Assembly (NCBI GenBank): GCA_963693315.1 | Contig: OY856187.1 | Span: 79,372,796 to 79,436,795, forward strand | From: Diogma glabrata | Taxonomy: Eukaryota; Arthropoda; Insecta; Diptera; Cylindrotomidae | Length of the DNA: 64,000 nucleotides | Reading direction: 5' to 3' | Shown here: positions 55,985-64,000 of the stretch, piece by piece | Position numbering within the stretch: position 1 is the stretch's first letter | Layout of the letters: the number at the start of each line of letters is the position of its first letter | Notes under the pieces: generated by a model | Seen by the model: only the letters and a program-made list of their open reading frames with translations | Told to the model about the DNA's origin: nothing | The model's database searches: none | Translations under genes and position numbers: made by a program

Positions 55985-57695
55985 CTATGACAGTTTGACT
56001 GTTTGCACAAACCGATTGGCGAGAAAAACGAAAGAATATGTTTGAGGCATGATGGATCTGATTTCATCCGAGCACTGCTGGTGACGATATTTATAAAAAA
56101 ATAACGAGATCAACAGTGCGACGATGTTGTAGGGAATCAAGGGACGAAAATAGGACTTATAAATGTGGAGTAATTGATACGAAGTAAAATATTTTTTACA
56201 TCTATGGAGAAGGCCGAGTTTTCTTGACGCGCTCTTTGTCATTATATGATCGTTCCAGAGTAAGTCATTCTAAATTGTGACTCCCAATAAACGAACAAAT
56301 GCTTTCACCTTTGTCTATTTGGACTTCACACATATTAATTGAAATATCGTTGGGAAACTCAGTCTTTGATCTGGAAACAATCAATAGCTGTGTTTTAGTG
56401 GAATTAAAATTGACCGAATTTTTTTCACCCAAATCGACGACTTTTCTGGGTTATTTATAGCAGCGTCTCTCCGGGCGGGATTTATTTTGTTCATGCATTT
56501 TACCCTTTGAAGATAGGATAACAAATGACTTGTGCAGTGTACTATCATCTTCAAAACTATTTATTGGGCTACTGGTGATTTTCAACAATTCGTTAATATA
56601 GATTAAAAATAAGGTAGTCGATAAAACTGAGCCTTGGGGTCACCAGCGTTAGTTAATTTGGACTCAGAAGAAAAGCCATTTATAGATACCAAGATGCATC
56701 GGATAAACAGAAAATTTTGAATCAAATTCACGACTGCGGAATGAAACCAGAGTTTCGAACCGAAATGTTTTCCGTTTCGGTTTACGATTTCGTTCCGACA
56801 ATTATTTCGTTCCGGTTTTCGGTTTGGTTACTTTGTTTATTTTTTCGTTCCGGTTTTCGATTCGGTTCCGGTTCAGTTCCGATGTCAAAATCAAGGATTT
56901 TCAGTATTCTTATGCAAAGATTCAAAAGAAACAACTTCAGTAATTATTGAATCTAGAACATCGATACAGACTTTAGTAAGAAGTTTTTCAGACATAGTAC
57001 CGTAATATTTTGAGGTTTAAATTTCATGTCTAATAACGTTGGAGTAAGCGTCATTACACTACTTGAGCTTAGCTTTGATGGCAGATTTCGTTTACTCATT
57101 AAAATATGAATATCAGCTTTTGCTGATATTCATATTTTCAGAAATTTTAAAATTTAAAATTTTTTTTTATGAAACCGTCTCAATATGCCTTTCAAAATTT
57201 GCTGCATGATTTCATGGTATTTTACAAAAATATAATAAATTTTGGAATAGATTAGAAACCAAAATTGTAGTACCTATATAATTTTACATGCAAAATGAAA
57301 ATCTTTTACTCATAATATATGAGCAGCTTTTTGTTAGAATATTTTTTTGGTTTTCACTGCAAACCGTTTCACATGAACCGTAAATAAAATGATTTTTTCG
57401 GTCCGGTTACGGTTCATTACATATAAAAAATTACGGTTTCGGTTACGTTACGGTTCAGCCCCAAATTTCGGTTAATAACGGTTTTCGGTTTACGGTTTGG
57501 TTTCGGTTCGAAACTCTGAATGAAACCCGTACGCAACGAGCTTGTTGATCAAGTTGGCATGCCAGATTCGATCAAATGCTTTTGAGATGTCTAATGCGAT
57601 AACGTACGTTTCACCATCTTTATCAAGTATGCTATTCCAAAGATGTGCTACATAGTTCAATAGATCGGTTGTTGATCTTTTGTTTCTAAAATCGT
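55985..57695 (-). pseudogene. Decayed non-LTR retrotransposon RT (jockey/CR1-like)
   Basis: Read on the minus strand from 57695: the motif A stretch ALDISKAFDRIWH (about 57553-57601), then GFH, interruption by the hAT element, then INGFSSES, a VLSTTLFLIYINELL stretch (usual GSVLSPTLFLLYINDLL), FEDDSTLHKSF (about 56524-56557) in place of the catalytic F/YADD box, VNFNSTKTQ, FVRLLGVTI, and the C-terminal SASRKLGLL-RCKKYFTSYQLLHIYKS-FRP region (56242-56100). Several frame changes and at least one stop are present, so it is dead. The order and wording of motifs are typical of arthropod jockey/CR1-clade RTs. Confidence 0.85.
56748..57518. mobile_element. hAT-type non-autonomous element
   Basis: 771 bp with inverted ends CAGAGTTTCGAACCGAAA and its complement (…GGTTCGAAACTCTG) and an 8-bp target duplication AATGAAAC at 56740-56747 and 57519-57526. 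Ends of CAG-G type and an 8-bp duplication are the hAT signature. The interior repeats TTCGGTT-type phrases near both ends and has a hairpin around 57105-57137. No transposase. It sits inside the RT relic at 55985-57695 and therefore inserted later. Confidence 0.92.
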
Positions 57696-57714
57696 ATTAA
57701 AATAATTGTCTTTT

Positions 57715-57860
57715 AATTAAAAATTTTGTAACATTTATTAATTTATTATTCTTTTAATTCATATTTCTGTAAATAACAAATAAAATATTCGTGATAATTG
57801 CCCAAGGGAAATTATCAGTGTAGTTGAAACGTCATTGGCCAAATTCAATGTTATCATTGT
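57715..57860. repeat. Dispersed AT-rich repeat, copy C
   Basis: Third copy of the 48.2-kb family, next to the RT relic. Confidence 0.6.
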
Positions 57861-58683
57861 ATTTTAGAGAATCTCATGGGTGAATTTATTCAAACAAAAA
57901 TAAAGCAAAAAATTTTCAAAAAAAATCCTTGATTCAGTACATCTCTGTTATTTGATTCTACAAATTGTTCGTTAAAATCGTCAACGTCAGGTAATTTTAT
58001 GTTATCAAATTTTAACAAACAAATTGTAAATATAACAGACACCACTTATGATAATTATGAACAAAAAAAATCTGACTGTTAAAATGGCGAACACGTTTGT
58101 TTGTTTTAATTTTTGTTTTACAGTTCTTCTTTAGTGTTTCCCAAACAAACTTGTAAAAAGAAAATAACAATTCTTTTTGTTACAAAAACAAATGTTGTTG
58201 AAATAAACAAACTTTAAATCCGAAAAATACAAATACCGACAATAAAAACCTGAAATATAGTATATTCTTCAACGATGCCGAAAACAACATATTTTGAAAC
58301 CAGTGGACTGTTTATCAGTCGAGGCGATAGCCGAGGTTGGTAATGGTCGCGAGATTCAAAATATGATTTTCGGCGAGTAGAAGACTGTGCTTTTTCTACT
58401 ACTTTTTTAAAAATTATTCAACATTTTCCTTTATAATTACATACAATTCACATTTTAAAACTTACGCTGTTACAAAATCAAATTTAAAATGTTTATTATT
58501 TTATTTCTGAAATAAAAAGATCAGTTTTGATTTAGCTTTTGTATGGGGCTGACGTTACGTAAATTGTTGATATATTATACATATATTATACATACATAAA
58601 ATATATTATACATTATACATACATAAAATAAATATTTTTTTCGGTTTTGTTGCATACATAGTGAAATATTTTTTGATTAACGA
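57861..58683. other. AT-rich intergenic DNA
   Basis: No gene. Around 58271-58370 an imperfect inverted repeat (CGAAAACAACATATTTTGAA and its partner) flanks a GC-richer 50 bp. Confidence 0.45.
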
Positions 58684-60707
58684 TGGCTAACGATTGACTA
58701 AACCCATTTAAGTCATTTATAGCTCAATGGAAAGCTAATGGGACATGATATTTTCAAAGATGGCGCTGTGAGGGTACCCTTACTTTTACCACATTTTTTC
58801 CAGGAAAAAAAGTTCAATTCTTAATCTAAAACGAAAGTTTCCCAATGGTAGGATTTATCGTTTTGAAAATAAAATTCCACCCAAATTCTTGTTTCATAGG
58901 TGGTCATTAAGCCATTTAATTATTTTAAGGATACAAATTAAGTATTTGAGGGTGTGGATTCTCTTTACGTAATTTAACCTTTCCCCATTTATACCTGTCC
59001 GTTAATTTTATATGCATGAACTAATCATGTACCGTATTTAGTTACCTATTAATGATAATATCTGTCATAAAATGAAAGCACAGTAATGAAAAGATTAGTC
59101 TTTAGAGATATTTTGATCGTACAACATCATTATTAAACTCATTTGTCAATCTTGTTAAAAAAATATTAACGCTGTGTTAGCATAGAAGCTTCAAAGTGTA
59201 TTAATAGTTAAAATATTTTTTTTTAAACATGTGTAAATAGGTTTGTTGAAGACCATTCGGTATCGGCCAGTGTTAAAAACCTTTACGAAATCTAACACCT
59301 GAAATTCAGAATAAATTGCATTCCATAAATTATGTGTTTAATATACATATGCGAGTACGAATATCTCTCCGAAAATCGTTACTGTTATGCACGTTATATG
59401 AAGCATACGTTGAGTTTAAAAGCAAGTTTCCAGAATAAAATTAGGGTTCACAAAATTGGAGAGTGCTTAGTACTTGGCGATTTTTCGGAAAATTACTCTT
59501 TTTTATTCGTGACTTATCATTGAAATAATTCACAAACTACGATACACTCGTTTTTAGTGTATGTATTATAATTCACATACTAGTCAAAGTATCAATCACT
59601 TAAGTTTTGTCAGTATCTCTGATATAACTGAATGTGTGACAGTGTATCTACTCATATCACAAATCATTGATTTATAAAAGATAACATAGGGCATCCTATT
59701 GAAAAATAGACTATATGACTGATGGTGCGAGCTCTCAGTATATAAATAAATTTAAATTTATAAATCTATGCTACCACAAATCAGATTTTAATATAAACGA
59801 GGAGTGGTACTTCTACGCTACCAGTCATGGACCATAAGCCGTAAGGACCGTGGGATGGAATAGGAGGTACATTGAAACGATGTGCTCATCGATATAGTAT
59901 CTCTAACAAGGATATTATTCAAACCCCTATGGATCTCTATGAATGGGCAACAAAATGGCAATCAACATTGCATATATCAGTAAAAATTATTATACAGAAA
60001 TGAAGTTACGGCTAGAACCAAGATACATAGAGACTGTAACTATTAAAAGTACACAATCATTTCATGCGTTCATACCTAAAGATGAAAAAACATTGCTCTC
60101 AAAAATATATTCTAATACAGCTAAAACTATGTTTTTTATGATCCGTTAATATGCAATGTAAATTTATTTTGTATTATTGAAAAACTTAATTATTATATGA
60201 ATACAACGTGCATTTTATTTCACATTATTTTTCACACTATTTACTTATCATAGTGAGTTTAAATATATTTCAGCAACATGCATTTATAATTAATTTTAGA
60301 CAGTTATAAATGGATGAAAAGATAGACTATGTAAAGAGCATTCACACCCTCAAATACTTAATTTGTATCCATAATATAATTAAATGGTGAATAAATTTCT
60401 ATAAAACAGATGATTCACTGCATTGTTTAAAAAAATTTTTTTTAAAAAAAGAAATTAAAATTTTGTAAGAATTTTATTTTCAAAACTGCCATTGGGAAAT
60501 TTTCGTTTTGGATTTTTCTATAAAAAAAATGTGGTAAAAGTGAGGGTACCCCAACAGCGCCATCTTTGAAAATATTACTTAAGTTTAACATAGTTTTAAA
60601 AAATTACTAAAAAATTTAAACAATTTTTTCAATAAGTCCTATCAATTACCTATCCAATGAGCTATAAATGACTTAAATCGATTTAGTCAATCGGTAGCCA
60701 AAGATAG
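58684..60707. mobile_element. DNA transposon with ~330-bp inverted termini
   Basis: 58684-59000 and 60345-60707 are inverted copies. Shared landmarks are GATTGACTAAA, TTTAAGTCATTTATAGCTCA, AAAGATGGCGCTGT, GAGGGTACCC and ACAAATTAAGTATTTGAGGG. The 1.3-kb interior carries decayed transposase-like coding sequence on the plus strand. Termini are about 80% alike by eye, so the copy is old. The superfamily is not determined and no target duplication is visible. Confidence 0.8.
59332..60149 (+). pseudogene. Decayed transposase-like gene
   Basis: Across broken frames the plus strand reads ECLVLGDFSENYSFL (59332-59523 frame), then KIDYMTDGASSQYINKFKF and WYFYATSHGP (about 59707-59835), LYEWATKWQS (about 59935-59965) and TQSFHAFIPKDE (59943-60149 frame). 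This matches my memory of a family of uncharacterised arthropod proteins with DFAENYSF and DGA-SQYKN boxes spaced like an RNase-H-fold DDE nuclease. Position between inverted termini supports a transposase. Frameshifts and a stop after ATSHGP make it non-functional. The family identity is moderately certain; the superfamily is unknown to me. Confidence 0.6.
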
Positions 60708-61074
60708 TAATGGTTCGCCAATCTGTAAAACTTTGCCGCCACCCTGTGTCATCCCTAGAGCGAAATTTCATTTTTCGGAAGAAATAGTATTTTTATTTTG
60801 TCATTGGCTATCTGTGTATCAAATTTTATTGAAATCAGAGGGTGTCGGAAACATCGATGTTGTGGTGACGTGGAATTGCTCAACTTAGAAAATTATGAAC
60901 ATTGAAAATGATAACTAATAACTGTTTCTTGAAAGTTCTTCTAGATAGTTCGACTACGTGCAACTATTATATCTGATTGATCCTAAATTCTTAAATAATT
61001 CAACTCCATAAGTATATCAGCATATCAAATGCTTTTGTTTCTTTTGAAATGTTAATATATTAATAGGAGTTTTG
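60708..61074. other. 3' flank of the small host gene
   Basis: No gene or clear repeat. It lies downstream of the minus-strand gene at 61075-61484 and could contain its 3' UTR. Confidence 0.4.
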
Positions 61075-61484
61075 TCAACGCTGGATCATGTCGTCCTAAA
61101 AAATACAGAGAAAGACTAGTTAAAAATAAATTTTAGTGAATCCAGCGTTGATGTCCTTTCGCTGTTTATATATATATATATTGAAATTGGCTGTAAGTAT
61201 TAAAAGGAGGTAATTAATAATTATGTAAGATATGATAAAAATTTAAATATTTTTACCTTAGTTTGTTGATATTGTTGTTTGTAATGCCAATCTGACATTT
61301 TTTCCTTTAACTTTAGCTCAGTTCGCGTTTTCACCACTTCTGAGATCTTTGGCGTAATTGTTCCATTAAGGTTTATTGTATTCACTAATTGTTCTGTGGT
61401 GAAAATGTGTGGCGCTGCTGCAAGTAAAAGTTTCTTTTGTAATATGTATTTATACAAAACCCCCGATATAGAAGCCTTTTTCAT
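61075..61484 (-). CDS. Candidate host gene, two exons, 82 residues
   Basis: Exon 1 runs from ATG 61484 to 61257 (76 codons). The donor is AAG^GTAAAA, the intron 61256-61096 (161 bp) and the acceptor TATTTTTTAG preceded by a pyrimidine tract. Exon 2 is 61095-61075: six codons (DDMIQR) and TGA, in phase 0. The protein starts with a basic, hydrophobic segment that could be a mitochondrial presequence or membrane anchor (KKASISGVLYKYILQKKLLL). A charged helical part follows with PHIFTTEQLVNTINLNGTIT and a KLKEKMSDWHYKQQYQQ tail. Codon use is balanced compared with the surrounding AT-rich noise. I do not recognise the family. An alternative is a chance frame; the clean splice sites and phase argue against it. 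A minisatellite lies about 0.5 kb upstream. Confidence 0.6.
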
Positions 61485-61989
61485 TTTTTAGTACAGCAAA
61501 AATCGTGAACTTGTAGCGCCATTTTGAAATTAAAACTCAAAATAAAAAAAATTCAAAAAATCGCCATAACGCCATCTGGAAAAATAAAAATCCATATAAA
61601 AAAAATTCAAAAATATTTAATCAAATACACTAATACAATTTTTTGCATATGGCAATGTTCATTGTTTATTGCAAATGGCGTGAATGGGTAGGGCTATGAT
61701 ATATCGGGGCTTTTGATTTATACGTTAGTTTTTAGTTTTACAATCGCTCTTCGTTGTTGTCATTTGTGCAAATGACATTACATTTGTTCTGTTGTTCTTG
61801 TTTGATCTTTTTTTAATTAAAAAATGTTGTAAATGTGTTAGACATAATTTTAATAATTATTGTAAATTTAAATCGGTAAAATGAATTGTTGTAGTAATCC
61901 AGTGCTGAAGTGCAGTGTTGTGTCCATGTTCCTGCCATGATGATGAAAGGGAGTGAGTTGTCTGTATGGCCGCCATGTTGGGCAACACA
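61485..61989. other. 5' flank of the small host gene
   Basis: About 0.5 kb between the gene and the minisatellite; in transcript sense a short upstream frame (ATGGCGCTACAAG..., starting near 61526) precedes the main ATG. No core promoter motif was assigned. Confidence 0.4.
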
Positions 61990-62905
61990 ACATTATTTAT
62001 CGATTACTCGTGTTATTTGTTAGGCGTGATAATTTTGGACACGCATTATCTCCGATTACTCGTACTATTTGCGTGATAGCTTTGGACACGTTTATCATTA
62101 CTATAGGCGTGATAATTTGGACACGCATGTTTCATGGATTATTCGCATTATTATTAGGCGTGATAATTTGGACACGCATTATCATCGATTACTCGTTTTA
62201 TTTGTTAGGCGTGATAATTTTGGACACGCATTATCTTCGATTACTCGTACTATTTGTTGGGCGTGATAGCTTTGGACACGTAGTACTATAGGCGTGATAA
62301 TTTGGACACGCATGTTTCATCGATTTTTCGCATTATTATTAGACGTGATAATTTGGACACGCATTTTTCATCGATTATTCGCATTATTATTAGGCGTGAT
62401 AATTTGGACACGCATTATCATCGAGTACCCGTATTATTTGTTAGGCGTAATAATTTTGGCCACGCATTATCTTTGATTACTCGTACTGTTTCATTATTAT
62501 AGGCGAGATAATTTGGACACGCATTCTTCATCGATTATTCGCACTATTATTAGGCGTGATAATTTGGACACGCATCATCATCGATTATTCGTATTATTTG
62601 CTAGGCGTGATAATTTGGACACGCATTCACATGTATTAGGCGTGATAGTTTGGACACGCATTATTGTCGATTATATTTGTTATTTTGCTAGGCTTGATAA
62701 TTTGGACACGCATTCACATGTATTAGGCGTGATAATTTGGACACGCAGTCTCATCGATCATCGTTACTAGTTATTAGGCGTGATAATTTGCACACGCATT
62801 ATTATCGAGTATATTTATTATTTGCTAGGCGTGATAACTTGGACACGCATTCTCATCGATCAGTTACTATTTATTAGGCGTGATAACTTGGACACGCATT
62901 CTCTA
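61990..62905. repeat. Minisatellite with a conserved 21-bp core, 19 units
   Basis: Nineteen units by my count, mostly about 51 bp (some 31-36 bp), each with a core GGCGTGATAATTTGG plus ACACGC and a more variable AT-rich spacer (often CATCGATTATTCG-ATTATT). The core is a dyad, GCGTG-N10-CACGC. Cores are far better conserved than spacers. The overlapping short frames in all phases are by-products. Confidence 0.93.
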
Positions 62906-64000
62906 TCATCCCAAGTTTGTAATTATCCGACAGATTCGTTGATAATCCTCTGACTCTTCATTTTGATGTCGTCAATTAAATCTACATAGTCCACTATTCA
63001 AGTCAGTGGCGTCAACAGGTTTCTTTACAAGTTCGTTTCTCAATTTGGTAACCATACTATGTACTTTAATCTCTTTTTGATTGGATCACTCAATAGAAAG
63101 GGAGACAGCAGATTACATGACTACTCTATTGTTTGGCATTGTCGAAACCTTTTTTAGAACAGACTCAAATGTCACATTCACTTATTTTATTTGCACCATC
63201 ATGTTCCGCTTACAATTATGATTATCACTTCCTTACAATATCGTACTCCACAATGAGCGTGTTTCATTCCTGAAAAGTAACTGTTTAAATACATTTTCAT
63301 TTCGTTATAGGGTAGTCGATCGTACTACACAATACCTTTATCAGGAAAATTCTATACAAAAACAACGCTCAAATTTTAGTAATTTTATTTATTTCACTAT
63401 CAAACTATTGACAAATTAATCGATTCTGTAAAACCGTAGAAATGTGTATTGTTTTTTCATAATTTGTTTAGCACTATTTTCCGGTTGTTGGAGAGTAGTG
63501 TTCCCTGACTGCATGCATATTCCAAAGCTAGATAGCAAATCGTGATAGGATAGCATTATCATACTTCTCTGCTATATAAAACTGTCGAAATGTCAAAAAG
63601 GAAACGTTTCCAGAAAAGATCCTCGACCTTAACAGAATTCCTTACCTGATATTTTAACAGTTGTTCAACTTCATTTTAAACATTTGCTTGAAAAAGAGCG
63701 GATAATTTTTGTTCTTGCATATATTATCCTGAAAACAATTTAAATACATAGATTTATCATTATTTCAACCTAACCAACAATCATCACATCATTTTACAAT
63801 GTTTTATGTATGTATCAATAATAAGAAAAAAATAAAATTGTAACCGATATCTCCATTTCTCTACAAAAGTAGATTAATATGCATAAAAAAGCCTAAATAA
63901 CAACAATATGAAATAAATTCTTTAAAAACTAAAAAAAAATATCTGCTGTATATATTTATTTATTATTATTTTCTTTTAATAAAATGTAACCGCGTAACCT
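62906..64000. other. AT-rich intergenic DNA
   Basis: No gene, repeat or structured element that I can support in the last 1.1 kb. Confidence 0.45.

Noticed and set aside
56717..56950. 77-residue frame rich in F, R and S
   Set aside because: It crosses the boundary of the hAT-type element and translates its TTCGG-rich sub-terminal repeats.
61990..62905. Regular 21-bp repeats with ~30-bp spacers, resembling a CRISPR array
   Set aside because: Spacers are similar to each other, unit lengths vary, there are no cas genes, and the context is eukaryotic. It is a minisatellite.

Overview
This window looks like repeat-rich chromosomal DNA from an arthropod, most likely an insect. It is AT-rich, has almost no host coding sequence, and carries full-length Gypsy (Ty3) and BEL/Pao LTR retrotransposons, non-LTR reverse-transcriptase relics, hAT-like and other inverted-repeat DNA elements, and several satellite arrays. 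There are no bacterial operons, ribosome binding sites or CRISPR arrays. The species cannot be told from the sequence.

Layout. (1) 238-22383: a plus-strand Gypsy element with identical 345-bp LTRs, 4-bp target duplication CACT, a tRNA-Trp-type primer site and a gag / protease / RT-RNaseH-integrase gene set. Its gag is split after 21 codons by (2) 1957-18071: a 16.1-kb minus-strand Gypsy element with 3934-bp LTRs (one difference noticed), target duplication AATT, an 18-nt tRNA-Lys primer site, a Gag that begins with a RING-H2 finger, and an intact pol. Removing the insert and one target-site copy would leave the outer gag frame open. (3) 22388-25862: AT-rich DNA with no gene I can support. (4) 25868-37968: a complete BEL/Pao element with 2055-bp LTRs (no difference noticed), target duplication CCTAT, a tRNA-Tyr primer site and one intact 1736-residue gag-pol frame. 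(5) 37974-48900: foldback elements, a non-LTR RT fragment, a large inverted repeat with tRNA-like arms, and inverted diverged copies of a satellite. (6) 48945-55449: two tandem arrays, of 629-bp higher-order units and about 288-bp units. (7) 55985-57695: a decayed non-LTR RT on the minus strand, split by a hAT-type non-autonomous element with an 8-bp target duplication. (8) 58684-60707: an element with roughly 330-bp inverted termini holding a decayed transposase-like gene. (9) 61075-61484: the only plausible host gene, a small two-exon minus-strand gene. (10) 61990-62905: a minisatellite of 19 units in the 5' flank of that gene.

How things work together. The three LTR elements carry their own priming, frameshift, protease, RT, RNase H and integrase functions. 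Their near-identical LTRs imply very recent movement, and the nesting gives an order: outer Gypsy first, RING-Gag Gypsy later. Both Gypsy elements show the slippery heptamer GGGAAAC in the correct gag phase at the gag end. In the outer element it is followed, at ideal spacing, by an 11-bp stem that can form an H-type pseudoknot.

Most notable: a RING-H2 finger (ubiquitin-ligase type) at the N-terminus of a retrotransposon Gag, in an element that also has giant LTRs, a tRNA-Lys-like sequence in its 3' non-coding region and a strongly folded leader; and the textbook frameshift pseudoknot in the outer Gypsy element.
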